A stretch of 64,000 nucleotides of DNA from CAVTYH01 sp963773875 (GTDB taxonomy: Bacteria; Planctomycetota; Planctomycetia; Pirellulales; JADZDJ01), in assembly GCA_963773875.1 (NCBI GenBank), contig CAVZCV010000020.1, positions 1 to 64,000 on the forward strand, given 5' to 3'. A model generated the notes under the pieces. The model ran no database searches, was not told the DNA's origin, and saw only the letters and a program-made list of their open reading frames with translations. Both the position numbers and the translations under genes were made by a program. Positions 50,009 through 58,988 of the stretch are shown in pieces (the stretch's first letter is position 1; each line of letters opens with the position of its first letter).

Positions 50009-50581
50009 ATGAAGGTTTTTACAACCGGACAGGTCGCGAAGATCTGTAAAGTGGCTCCGCGGACGGTCAGCAAATGGTTCGATTCCGGCCGCCTTCGTGG
50101 CTACCGGATCCCCGGTTCTCAGGACCGACGCATCCCGCGAGAATACCTGATCAAGTTCCTCAAAGAACATGGGATGCCGCTAGGAGAACTCGAAGACGAA
50201 GCCATGGCCAAAGTGCTCGTCGTCGGCCAGGACCAGGTGCTGCTCGAAAATTTGAAACGTAATTTGCCGCTCGAAAAGACGTTCAAACTCGCCATTGCCG
50301 CCAGCGGTTTCGAGGCCGGCATTCAGGCGGAAAGTTTCCATCCGGATTGCATCGTGGTCGATTTCTCGATCGGCCGTGTCGAAGCTTTGCAAATTTGCCA
50401 GAACCTGCGCCGCAACCCGCAATACGGCGACGTGATTCTGATTGCCTTGCTCCCCGACGACGGCAGCTCGATTAGTTTCGATCGTTCGACGATCAACGAA
50501 ACGTTCAAAAAGCCGTTCGACGTCGCTCTGCTTGCCGAACGCCTGAAGACGTTGATTGGCGCCCGCAAAGAGTTAGTCTAA
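50009..50581 (+). CDS. Excisionase-type HTH fused to receiver-like domain
   Basis: 190 residues. Residues 3-52 are a MerR/excisionase helix-turn-helix (FTTGQVAKICKVAPRTVSKW, GSQDRRIPREYLIKFLKEHG). After a short linker, 67-185 is a receiver fold: MAKVLVVGQDQVLLENLK, acceptor-strand Asp118 in CIVVDFSIGR and the Lys of ETFKKPFDVALLAERL. This order, DNA-binding first, is seen in planctomycetes. It may sense a phosphoryl signal or act as a constitutive regulator. A structured leader precedes it and a strong terminator follows about 160 bases on. Confidence 0.85.
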   Translation: MKVFTTGQVAKICKVAPRTVSKWFDSGRLRGYRIPGSQDRRIPREYLIKFLKEHGMPLGELEDEAMAKVLVVGQDQVLLENLKRNLPLEKTFKLAIAASGFEAGIQAESFHPDCIVVDFSIGRVEALQICQNLRRNPQYGDVILIALLPDDGSSISFDRSTINETFKKPFDVALLAERLKTLIGARKELV

Positions 50582-50740
50582 CAACCCGCGGCGGAGCCCA
50601 AGCTGCCCGATTCGCCATCGGCAGCCCAATGGCCCGCGGCGGACAAGCCTCCCCCTGTAGATCGCCGCTTCCGACATAGCCCGTCGCGTTTGACCCCGCG
50701 ACGGATAAACAAATAACGCGAAAACTCTCGCTTCGCATAA

Positions 50741-50778
50741 GCGGCCGGCTGGCCATCAGCCGGCCGCTTTGCTTTTTT
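50741..50778 (+). terminator. Rho-independent terminator
   Basis: GCGGCCGGCTG-GCCAT-CAGCCGGCCGC forms an 11-bp GC-rich stem followed by TTTGCTTTTTT. It closes the transcript of the HTH-receiver gene. Confidence 0.85.
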
Positions 50779-50965
50779 GGCGGTCGCCGCTACGCTGGTC
50801 ACGTGGCGATTGCTTTTTTCACTCCGCTGTTCTGGAAAACCCTCGCGTTTTCCCGCTCCAAACCGCATCTGCCAAAGCGGCGATGAAACCGACGGCCGAT
50901 TCTCTTGCGCCCGCTGCGAGAAAAACGCACGTCGCCTCGCGGAAAACCCAAAATCGAGTTTCCGA

Positions 50966-51036
50966 GTGAAATTACCCCGGCGCGCTGCTCGAGAAAACAC
51001 GAGCGAAACGCCAAAGTTATTTCACAGTTATTTCAC
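50966..51036 (-). repeat. Repeat family copy D (GTGAAATAAC-type arms)
   Basis: GTGAAATTAC (50,966), then GTTATTTCAC at 51,016-51,025 and again at 51,027-51,036. The outer part (50,890-50,965) shares GCGAGAAAAACGCACG and ATCGAGTTTCCGAGTGAAAT with copy C, and GAGAATTCTCGATC lies just beyond (51,068). About 320 bases of unrelated sequence separate it from promoter D. Confidence 0.5.
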
Positions 51037-51355
51037 TCTCCACTTCTGAGCCCTCAAACCGGCCGAGAATTCTCGATCGGGTTGATTGGGGTTTTTGCAC
51101 ATCTTTGGGGGCTAAGGGTCTTGGGGCCTAGGTGTCTTGGTGCCTGTGTGACTAGGGTGGTTGTCTTCTACGTACGCGAGGTTCTCCGAGCCTCGCAGGC
51201 CGGTCCTAGCGCAAGGGACTGGCCTACGCGCAGACCACGAGACACCCAGGCCCTCGGACGACCTAGACCCTTTTGCATTTGCTCAAATTGCCAAAGACCA
51301 ACCGCTGCCCGCCCGAATTCGCCGGGAAACGGGGAACTTAAGGGTTCCGATGTAC

Positions 51356-51384
51356 ATGTTACTGTACAAGCGCTATAGAGTCAA
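51356..51384 (-). promoter_or_regulatory. Promoter D with TGTACA core
   Basis: On the minus strand TTGACT, 17 nt, TAACAT. The spacer ends CTTGTACAG against the -10, and a second TGTACAT follows it. Upstream CTGGCCCAAAAAAAGGCTC is shared with promoter C. It points toward repeat copy D. Confidence 0.6.
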
Positions 51385-51478
51385 GAGCCTTTTTTTGGGC
51401 CAGCTGCAAAGATCTTTTTGCAGCAGTGGCCGCAGGGATAAAATGATGCCGACGCGAGGGGCACAGTCGTAGTCCAGA

Positions 51479-51862
51479 TTGTGCCATCTGCTCAAATGCC
51501 CAGGCCACATGGCTGCGCGTCCGAGCTCTCCGGAATGGCCCTTCATCGGCGCTGAACGTTGTGCGCTGCGTCAACGCGAATCTGTGACACTCTTGAGCTC
51601 CTTCGGCGACCGGCTGCTCGGTCAGAAACTGCGGGTGCTGCCCAAGAGCCCGTTGGGGCAGGCGATCTCGTATGCTTTGGCTAATTGGCAGGCGCTGTGC
51701 CGCTATGCTGAGGACGGTGAGTTGCCGATTGATAACAACCTTTCGGAACGTGCGCTGCGGGCGCAAGCCGTAGGCAGGAAGAATTGGCTTTTCGTGGGGT
51801 GGTCGCGAGGCTGCGAGAAAGCTGGCGGCATAACTTGTCCGTGCCAATCCGGTCAACAATAA
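51479..51862 (+). pseudogene. IS66 transposase C-terminal remnant
   Basis: The frame contains RVLPKSPLGQAISYALANWQ, then IDNNLSERALRAQAVGRKNW, the conserved C-terminal part of IS66 TnpC, with the DDE Glu in the SERALR motif. The preceding text is short and the end diverges after VGWSRGCEKAGG, so only about 95 recognisable residues survive. No terminal inverted repeats or TnpA/TnpB were found. It lies directly downstream of promoter D on the other strand. Confidence 0.75.
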
Positions 51863-52002
51863 TCGTGGTCGAAGGAAAGACGGTTACAGGATTTCGGCAG
51901 TAAGGCGGCGGTGCAATTGGAACAATATTTCCGTCGTCAGCAGCATTCGCGGTGAATCCATGATGGAATTGAATCCCACGAAAGCTTAGTAACGAATTCG
52001 TC

Positions 52003-52887
52003 ATGCTTGGGCGCTTCACTAATGTTCTCGCTGTGTTCGTTCTCGTTTCGTCCGGCGATGCCTTTGCCAAGGAGACCACTCAGGGATCCGAAGTTCGTGG
52101 TGCGCTCGTTCTCGGCGGAGGCGGTGTGCTCGTCCACGGAGGCGGACAGCAGAATCCAATCGCCAAACGATTCGTGGAGTTGGCAGGGGGTCCCAGCGCC
52201 AATTTCGTGATCATCCGCGTCCCCAATAGCCAGGTGCCAAAGGACGATCAACCGCTTGCTGAACGTGTCGCCAGCATACCCGACACAAAGGCGGCCGTTG
52301 CGTTCGGTGTGAAAACGATGACGGCGCTGCGGTTCACCGCCCGCGACGCTGCTGATTCCGCGGAATTCGTTGCTCCGCTGCGAAAGGCCAGTGGGGACTG
52401 GATTACTGGTGGCGATCTCGACATTCTGGTAAGCGCCGGGAAAGATACTTTGACGCATCGCGAGCTGAAAGCGGTGCTCGATCGCGGGGGCGTTGTCGGA
52501 GGCGAATCGGCGGGGGCTTTGATCCTTACTTCCCAAATCACCAAGAACATAAAAGGCGTTCCTCCCGGCGTGAATCCAGATACCGATTTCGACGAAGGAT
52601 TCGGCTTTGTTAAAGACATCGTCGTCGTACCGCATCTGCTTCGCATGGGCTGGCAAGAGAATCTTGTTCCTGTAATCGCCGCTCATCCTGCTTTGCTTGG
52701 AGTGGGTATCGACGAAGGCGCCGCGGTCGTGGTGCAAAACGGCTCTTTCGATGTGATCGGTAACAGCAAAGTCGCAATTTACGACAATGAGAACCACAGC
52801 GACAAACACTTTTACTTTCTTTCCGCCGGCGATCATTTCGATCTGTCGGCGCGTAAAGCAGTGCCTAAAGTGGATAAAGTGCCTTGA
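52003..52887 (+). CDS. Cyanophycinase-like S51 peptidase, exported
   Basis: 294 residues. A signal (VLAVFVLVSSGDAFAKE) precedes an S51 serine-peptidase fold. The nucleophile Ser169 lies in VVGGESAGALIL; ALVLGGGGVLVHGGG opens the alpha/beta core, and ITGGDLDILVSAGKDTLTHR holds the conserved Gly-Asp substrate strand. Cyanophycinases release beta-Asp-Arg from cyanophycin; planctomycete relatives are often exported with unknown substrates. No cyanophycin synthetase is in this window. An ATG at 52,003 gives the family start; the frame is intact. Confidence 0.85.
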   Translation: MLGRFTNVLAVFVLVSSGDAFAKETTQGSEVRGALVLGGGGVLVHGGGQQNPIAKRFVELAGGPSANFVIIRVPNSQVPKDDQPLAERVASIPDTKAAVAFGVKTMTALRFTARDAADSAEFVAPLRKASGDWITGGDLDILVSAGKDTLTHRELKAVLDRGGVVGGESAGALILTSQITKNIKGVPPGVNPDTDFDEGFGFVKDIVVVPHLLRMGWQENLVPVIAAHPALLGVGIDEGAAVVVQNGSFDVIGNSKVAIYDNENHSDKHFYFLSAGDHFDLSARKAVPKVDKVP

Positions 52888-53503
52888 AGCCCCGTGAACA
52901 ACTTTTATTGGCCGTCACAACGCCGGGCAAATTGAAAAATGAAAGACTCGGGGCGACAAGACACCATTAGAACTTTTTGTCTCTGGTGTCTCACGTTGTG
53001 CGACCGCCTTAATCAAGTCTCTTGAAGTACTTGCGGCATGAACCGTGCAACTTCCGGCCCATTCACTTTCCGTCCAAAAAAGACCGGCAGTGTGAGATCA
53101 CTTCGATTACCTTGATCGAGGCTTTGTGGCGGCCTGAATGATTCCGACGACCCACTTTCTCCAATCGGTCCAAGGTGTGCTTTCACGCCAAGAAGCTCCG
53201 GATTTGGCATTTGATGGCACTTTGAATTCAAACATAAGTTTGGATACCGCATCGCCCGAAGATTCGCGGCCCATCGAACTTGCGACGACAAATGCCCGCA
53301 AACCAACAATTCTCAGTAGAGACTTACCTAACTTCGGGCCTTTTTGCGAAAAGTGGCGATATTGTTTGTCCCCCTAGGCGTTTTTAGTAGACTGGTACCA
53401 ATCGACTGCAGTCCACTACCGCTGACGACTTTCTGCGTGTCCGATGGCCTGAGGCGATTTCCAGCGCCGATCTTCCCAGACGCATCGTCAACCACGAGAC
53501 CCA
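52888..53503. other. Intergenic with a partial repeat, no confident gene
   Basis: About 615 bases. TCGGGGCGACAAGACACC at 52,949 and GAACTTTTTGTC following match TCGGGGCGACAAGACGGC and GAACTTTTTATC near 56,955, a third partial copy of the tRNA-like direct repeat. A minus-strand frame (53,107-53,301) reading SNAKSGASWRESTPWTDWRK could be a decayed gene; too little for a call. Confidence 0.4.
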
Positions 53504-54253
53504 ATGCCCAAACTTACCCATCAATACCCGCTCGCTGCAGTGCTCCGCTACGCGGTTGCACTCCTGACCTCAATGTTAGCTGGCTCGGCTGCGCAAGCCA
53601 CGCAATTCGAGTTTGCGAACTTCCATTTGTTGAACGCCAACCTGCCAATTTCCTTCACGAATAACGGCGGGGTTTCCGCAGCACTCCAAGCTCTGAGCGT
53701 GCCCGTGATTTTCAACTTCACCGTACAGTCCGGGCTTCCGACCGTAGATCATGCCGCCAGCTTGACGATCAACCCGCCAGGCATAGTTACGCCCGGTATC
53801 GTTAGCGGTAGCCTGTTTGATCAACCAATCCATCCGATGAACTTTTCGATCATCGAGAACGGGACTGGTAAGAATCTGTTGAGGATGCTATCGACCAACG
53901 GCGAGCTGGTTGGACTAATCGGCGGCGTCAATGCAAGCTTGAGCGGCTTGACCACAGAGGTGTTCTCCTCGGATTTTGCCGCGTTCAACTCGCCCTTCAC
54001 TCAAAGCTTCAACTTGGGGCTAGCGACGATGATTCCGCCGCTTTCTGTGGGGCCGGGTGGATTTCTGAGCAGCTTTATGTCGAACGTCAACGGCCAGTTT
54101 TCTGTTGATTCCGCCGGTTTCACACCCATCAATGTTCCTGAGCCGGCTTCCGCCTTTCTTTTGGCAATAGGGCTACTTACTGTTGCCGCTATGGCGCGTC
54201 GAAAAGCCAGTTGCACAGGTGCATCGACTGAAGTTGCTGTTTTGAGTAACTGA
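53504..54253 (+). CDS. PEP-CTERM exported protein
   Basis: 249 residues. A signal peptide (LRYAVALLTSMLAGSAAQAT) and the sorting tail VPEPASAFLLAIGLLTVAAM with ARRK mark a PEP-CTERM substrate. The mature region is beta-rich with no catalytic motif (FQ-type surface protein). Its function is unknown; an exosortase outside this window should process it. The frame is intact. Confidence 0.78.
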   Translation: MPKLTHQYPLAAVLRYAVALLTSMLAGSAAQATQFEFANFHLLNANLPISFTNNGGVSAALQALSVPVIFNFTVQSGLPTVDHAASLTINPPGIVTPGIVSGSLFDQPIHPMNFSIIENGTGKNLLRMLSTNGELVGLIGGVNASLSGLTTEVFSSDFAAFNSPFTQSFNLGLATMIPPLSVGPGGFLSSFMSNVNGQFSVDSAGFTPINVPEPASAFLLAIGLLTVAAMARRKASCTGASTEVAVLSN

Positions 54254-54339
54254 AACGAAACCAGGACAATTTTGATTTTGATTATGCGTCCGCGCTCCTG
54301 GGCCTAGCGATCGATCCTTTATCGCTTTTTACCTACAGG

Positions 54340-54650
54340 CCGCGTCCGCTTCGGTGGGTTAGTCGCGCGAATATTATTGGCCCATCAAACCACCGTTTTT
54401 TGGCATCGATTGAACCGGCAAGAGTGGCAACGGGATTTGAACTCACTAACCGCGGTGGCAGAATCGAGTTGCGGCGAACCAGGTTTTTGTACCCCCTTAT
54501 CGACACCCTATTTGAACCAAGAGGGTCCATTCTACTTCTAGGACGCAAACCTTAGTCCGTAAACAAGAAACGGCTCTTCGCTAAGCACGAGCGAAGAACC
54601 GTTGATAATTCAAGTCGGAGCCGTGGGATTTGAATCCGGGGTCTCCCCGT
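54340..54650. repeat. Direct repeat with tRNA-like T-arm pieces, left copy
   Basis: On the minus strand this holds GGATTCAAATCCCACGGC, then the hairpin AACGGTTCTTCGCT ... AGCGAAGAGCCGTT followed by TTTCTTGTTT, and further on GAGTTCAAATCCCGTTGCCA. The pieces resemble T-arms plus a native terminator but no full tRNA folds. CAAGAAACGGCTCTTCGCTA, and ATAATTCAAGTCGG recur in the right copy at about 56,690-57,000. Confidence 0.5.
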
Positions 54651-54708
54651 GGCTGAAAGTGTCCCAAAACGCAACTCTCACAAGCCTCAAAATGGGAACA
54701 GCGAATTC

Positions 54709-56385
54709 CTAGTCAGACAAATCTTCCGCAAACGCTTTTGCATTCAGAGGCTGGCCGGTTGCAAAACGGGTCAACTCATTCCACGGCAGCGTCTTGCCGG
54801 GCACGAAGATTTTGGCTTTGAAGTAATCCCCGACTTTCTTGTTGCCCACGTAGATTGCATCGCCCGGTTTTTGCTTGAGAACGTCATTGCTCACCGTGTG
54901 ATGTACCTGCGAGGCAAACAACTGACCCATGAGGTAGTTGTGGTAGTAGGCAGGCGCCACCACCAAGTGAATCTTCGACGCGTAGTCGGGCTCATTGCGC
55001 TCGTCAGGACGAGTAAGCCCTTGGTATTTTTCGACGAGATCCCACCATAGTTTGTTTAAGTCCTGCTGGGGATTTTCATAGAGCGCCTTTTCAAAACGGA
55101 ACATCACTTGCGCCCAACGAGAAAACACCAAAAGCTCGACGCGGGTCAACTTCCGCCCCGTTTCATTGAAGGCCGTCGGGTCCTTGAGTGTCACGCCCAT
55201 TGCCTGGAGCCAGTCGGCGCTCTTAGAGAACTTCTGAAAAAGCATCGCGACCCCTTCGGTGGTCAAAATATGCGACTCCATTCGAAGGGGATAAGGAAGG
55301 GAAGCGGGGATATTCTTGCTGCTATAGACCGAGTGTCCCAATTCATGCAGCATCGTGCTCATCCAATTTTCATTGGGAACAATGTTTCCAAGGACGCGCA
55401 CATCGCCCTGTCGATCGATGTCTGTGCAAAAGGCATGGGGACTCTTTCCCTTCTTCTCGTAGAGATCGCTACGCGCAATCACATCGTCGATGGGCAGCCC
55501 GATCCCAGCGTAAAAGTCGCGACAGAGTTTGAGGATATCGAGCTGGGCATATTCGCTATCGAGATCGGCTTCAAAGACACTGGGAGCTTCCTGGAAGAAC
55601 GGGTCGTGGTAGTGCCAAGGCCGAAGTTCATTAACCGGAATCTTGTAGCTTGCAGCCAGGCGCTGATCTATTTCCGCCTTCGCTTTGAGGAAAGGCGCCC
55701 GAGTCAAACTGTCGAGTTCGTCAAACAGCGCCACAATCTTGTCGGGCTCCTGTTCATTTAAGTAAAGCTGCAGGGCGTGGAAGTTGGGGAAACCCAGTTT
55801 CACCGCCGCTTCGTTTCGCAGCGCAACTACCTCCTTGAGGTCCTTTTCCACGATGGGTCCAACTCCCTTGCTGGCTTCCCAGGCGGCGCGTCGCTCTTTG
55901 GAGTCCTTTGAAGTTTTGAGAATTTTCTTGATCTGGCTGTCCGTGAGCTCTTTGCCGTCTACTACTGGACGGTAAACATTAAAGGCTTGTTCAACGGCAT
56001 TGCCCTTAGCCGTGATCTTTTTCAAGAGGTCGGGCGGCACCTGTTTTTCGAGCACCTGCAGATACAAAAGATCGATCTGTCGTCGCAGAAGCGGGTCCGC
56101 AGATTGCGGAAGTTCGCTCTTCACCGCCTTGAGCTCTGCAAAAAGTTTCGGATCGGAGAGCCGCTCATCGTACTTGTTTTGGGCCTCTTCTTTTTTCTTA
56201 AAATCCTCGTCTTTCCCTGAAACATTGGCGTTCCACCACGCCAGGTTGACGGCTTTTTCGAGGGGCTGAATCTCCTTGGCGTGCAAGTCGAGAATCGTTC
56301 GTGCTCGCACTTCAATTGTCGCGCCGTGAGCCGAAAGGCAGGTCACACTGGTTAGCATGGCGATATTAAGGACTAGTGGTTTCAT
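54709..56385 (-). CDS. Zinc metallopeptidase, M2/M3-like peptidyl-dipeptidase
   Basis: 558 residues from ATG 56,385, with a signal (PLVLNIAMLTSVTCLSAHGA). The zinc site is STMLHELGHSVY (His347, Glu348, His351), with the third ligand Glu in ILTTEGVAMLF about 26 residues on. The long helical body (ARTILDLHAKEIQPLEKAVN) and HAFCTDIDRQGDVRVLGNIV fit the M2 (ACE-like) / M3 gluzincin group. It cleaves peptides, presumably outside the cell. It lies alone between two ~300-base direct repeats containing tRNA-like pieces, which hints at acquisition by transfer. The frame is intact. Confidence 0.82.
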   Translation of the reverse strand: MKPLVLNIAMLTSVTCLSAHGATIEVRARTILDLHAKEIQPLEKAVNLAWWNANVSGKDEDFKKKEEAQNKYDERLSDPKLFAELKAVKSELPQSADPLLRRQIDLLYLQVLEKQVPPDLLKKITAKGNAVEQAFNVYRPVVDGKELTDSQIKKILKTSKDSKERRAAWEASKGVGPIVEKDLKEVVALRNEAAVKLGFPNFHALQLYLNEQEPDKIVALFDELDSLTRAPFLKAKAEIDQRLAASYKIPVNELRPWHYHDPFFQEAPSVFEADLDSEYAQLDILKLCRDFYAGIGLPIDDVIARSDLYEKKGKSPHAFCTDIDRQGDVRVLGNIVPNENWMSTMLHELGHSVYSSKNIPASLPYPLRMESHILTTEGVAMLFQKFSKSADWLQAMGVTLKDPTAFNETGRKLTRVELLVFSRWAQVMFRFEKALYENPQQDLNKLWWDLVEKYQGLTRPDERNEPDYASKIHLVVAPAYYHNYLMGQLFASQVHHTVSNDVLKQKPGDAIYVGNKKVGDYFKAKIFVPGKTLPWNELTRFATGQPLNAKAFAEDLSD

Positions 56386-56689
56386 TTTTTCTCTTTCCAA
56401 CGGCCCACGTTAGCTTCACCGCAAAGCCTATGGAAGCGAAAACCCGTGATCCGTTCAACTCGTGTTATCCGGAGTGTGAGTCTTATCGGACAGGAACCCT
56501 AAATACTACGGTGATGATGCTAACTGCCCCGAGAGTAATTGTCGAGCATTACCAGCGATCAGCAGGTTCACTCGATCGCACCGAGGTGTTGAAAGAAACG
56601 GCGGTGCGCGAACACTGATTCCGTGGCCGATTGCTTCGGGTAGTTATCCGTCCGTCCACAAAAAAAAGGCCATCAGCTGGATCTGTCCG
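56386..56689. other. Intergenic, no gene seen
   Basis: About 300 bases upstream of the metallopeptidase. It should contain its promoter (minus strand); no other feature seen. Confidence 0.35.
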
Positions 56690-57000
56690 ACATAGTCATG
56701 CGTTTTTTGAGAGTGCCACCTAGCCACCGTTTTTGACACTGGCACGAAGTATCCGTGAGTGGCGACAGGATTTGAACTCGGTATCATTAGCGATGGAACC
56801 GGGTTGGAGCGTTTCGGTTTTTTCATAAACCTATTTCGACGCCCCGTTTGAACCAAAAATTGATCGTTCTGCTATCCGATCGCAAACCACTGTGTGCCAA
56901 CAAGAAACGGCTCTTTCGCTAAGCATGAGTGAAGAGTCGTTAAATAATTCAAGTCGGGGCGACAAGACGGCTATTGAACTTTTTATCGCTGGCATCCGGG
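56690..57000. repeat. Direct repeat with tRNA-like T-arm pieces, right copy
   Basis: Minus-strand sequence GAGTTCAAATCCTGTCGCCA and TTTGGTTCAAACGGGGCG are T-arm-like, and the hairpin region CAAGAAACGGCTCTTTCGCT ... AGTGAAGAGTCGTTAAATA mirrors the left copy with small changes. It lies upstream of the metallopeptidase gene, same orientation as the left copy. Confidence 0.5.
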
Positions 57001-57088
57001 GATGGGAAGCCGGTTTGCGCCGACAGGCAGAACTTACTTGATCCCTTGGCCGTTCCAGACGGTCCAGACCTATGGCAGTTTGCGGAGT

Positions 57089-57821
57089 TCATTCGTCAGG
57101 TAGGCCCCGAGCTTGAGGATGCCGGAGCAAGCCCGAAAGCAACCTGACGCACGACGCGGGCAGGTTTCTCCGGGAAAGCCGTCCTATGCAGAGGATAGGG
57201 AAGTCGCCTGTCAATCGAACCGACACGCCATGGTTTTCCAGGAATTCTCGAACCAAAGGCTCGAGTCCAGCGTGGCCGAAGAGCCAATCCGATTCTTCGA
57301 TTCGCTCCTGTTGCGGGAACAAAAGCGGAGCCGGGACCGGCAGACACGCGAATCCGTACGGAGGCTCGATGCCGGCGCCATGCCCCAGTCCCTGGAATGC
57401 TTCCAGCAAATCGATTCTAGCCGGCGTGATTTTGATCCATTGGCCGCAGCGGCGGATCGTCACAGTATCACGCCGAGTGGTTGCAGTCCCAGGCATCGCA
57501 GCACCAAAAATAGAAGGCGGAGACTCTACACGCGAGAGTATATTTTCGGCACCCACAAAACAATCGCATTTGACTTCCCACTGCTCTGCGAGCCGCGCCA
57601 GACCGCCGCCGACTGGGAAATTGCTCGACAGGATCGATCGATGCGGACGCCGGCTGTGCCTCAAGTCCCAACTTCCCGGGCGAAACCGAGTCGATATCCT
57701 CCAGACCTTGCTTCAATGCGGAGATTGTCATCACGTCGACCCTGGGCTCAGCAACCGCCCCGCGAGCATGCATTTTCTCTGTGCCACTTTCTACACGGTC
57801 ATATAGAAAATGACTAAGGTG
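57089..57821 (-). CDS. Hypothetical protein of accessory cassette (likely frameshifted)
   Basis: About 243 residues in two frames. The first begins MPSHLSHFLYDRVESGTEKM and VDVMTISALKQGLEDIDSVS; the second contains LARLAEQWEVKCDCFVGAEN, IRRCGQWIKITPARIDLLEA, LFPQQERIEESDWLFGHAGL and EPLVREFLENHGVSVRLTGD. The frame change lies near 57,650. Family not recognised; composition and length suggest a real cytoplasmic protein. It is divergent by 131 bases from the next gene and overlaps other open frames that are judged non-coding. Confidence 0.5.
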
Positions 57822-57952
57822 GCTCGGCATCGTCATACGGCGCCGAGCATCGGTGCGCTGCACCGAGCACGCTCTCGCAAGCAAGTCGTCTTCGGGTGGC
57901 CGGGCTAATGCATTAAAATGGCGCTTGGGCTGAATCGAAGCGAAGACTGGCC

Positions 57953-58723
57953 ATGCCAAACATCACTCTTCGTCGACAAATTGGTAGCGCGTCTGGCGTC
58001 GACCAGCGCAGTCCGCACGCAGACGGACCGCGACGTGATGGTGCGCCAGTGCAGCAGATGATTCAGATTCAGCGAAATCACCCCGGCCGCCGTTTGGACT
58101 GGCGCTGGCAGTTCGCCGGCGATGTTGTTGCCCATCGACGAAATCTCCCCGCGACCTTCGAAGATGAGTTTCTCCGGCAAGCAGTCGAATTAAAACGCAA
58201 AGGTCGACGCGGCCGAGCAACGAGACGCCATCCTCGTTTTTACGAGCACCTGGTTCATGCGGTTGGCATCGAACGTCAAGCGGGAAGGCAAAAGGCACTT
58301 CTGCAGGCGTGGCTGCTAACCGAAGTGTCGCTCGATGAGGTGGCCAAGCAGTGTTCGCTCCCGGTCGGCGTGGTCGAAGTTTTTGCGGCGCTGTTTTTTG
58401 ATGTTCGTGACCGCCGGGATGCTAAGGATTGGATTCTGGTGAGAGCGATCGGAATGGACCGCGCGGCGGATGGCAGAAATGATGCCGGAAGGCTATGGCG
58501 ATTGCTAGGCTATGTCGGCGGCTCTAGGATACTGAAGGATGTGGTCCCCGCGATACCCTGGGAAGGGCAGCTGGATAGGGTTCTGGAGGTGACGCTATTG
58601 AGCACCCCGGAGGGATGCCGGCGGGCGTGGCTACATCTTTTTGCGGCGGCCAGCGCAGCTTCCAAACTCTATTCGCCAAAATCACTCGTTTGCCCACGAT
58701 GGCGGAATTGTGCGCGAACTTGA
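57953..58723 (+). CDS. HTH-like hypothetical protein, planctomycete cassette
   Basis: 256 residues. The core is LDWRWQFAGDVVAHRRNLPA, then LLTEVSLDEVAKQCSLPVGV (HTH-like) and VEVFAALFFDVRDRRDAKDW. I recall this W-R-x-L-F-F-x-V-R-D-R pattern from planctomycete proteins of unknown function. It likely binds DNA. The end may be frameshifted: another frame to 58,883 (EHVQILRCAAERRLVAVQAA) looks coding too. It begins the cassette of three plus-strand genes. Confidence 0.55.
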   Translation: MPNITLRRQIGSASGVDQRSPHADGPRRDGAPVQQMIQIQRNHPGRRLDWRWQFAGDVVAHRRNLPATFEDEFLRQAVELKRKGRRGRATRRHPRFYEHLVHAVGIERQAGRQKALLQAWLLTEVSLDEVAKQCSLPVGVVEVFAALFFDVRDRRDAKDWILVRAIGMDRAADGRNDAGRLWRLLGYVGGSRILKDVVPAIPWEGQLDRVLEVTLLSTPEGCRRAWLHLFAAASAASKLYSPKSLVCPRWRNCART

Positions 58724-58988
58724 ACACGTTCAGATCCTTAGATGCGCTGCTGAGCGTAGGTTAGTGGCGGTGCAGGCTGCCGTGACCGTCAGCAACGAGC
58801 CCTTAGAACCTGGCTTGTCGATCGCTTCATCTCGGAACGAGCTTGTTGACGAACGGTTAAGTTGCACGTCGGCGGCCGCGTAATCGCAACTTTGGTTATC
58901 TGCGGGGAATTTCCAGCTTGACGAGCCGATCGACGAAGAGAATTCGACGCGAAGTACGACACAATGACCCCTCCAGTAGGCCGCATCC

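Noticed and set aside
15901..51036. Repeat family as integron attC sites or CRISPR
   Set aside because: The arms lack the GTTRRRY core rules of attC, and spacing is irregular with no regular repeat-spacer array.
54340..57000. Complete tRNA genes
   Set aside because: T-arm-like segments occur, but no 5' acceptor strand, D-arm or anticodon arm pairs with them.
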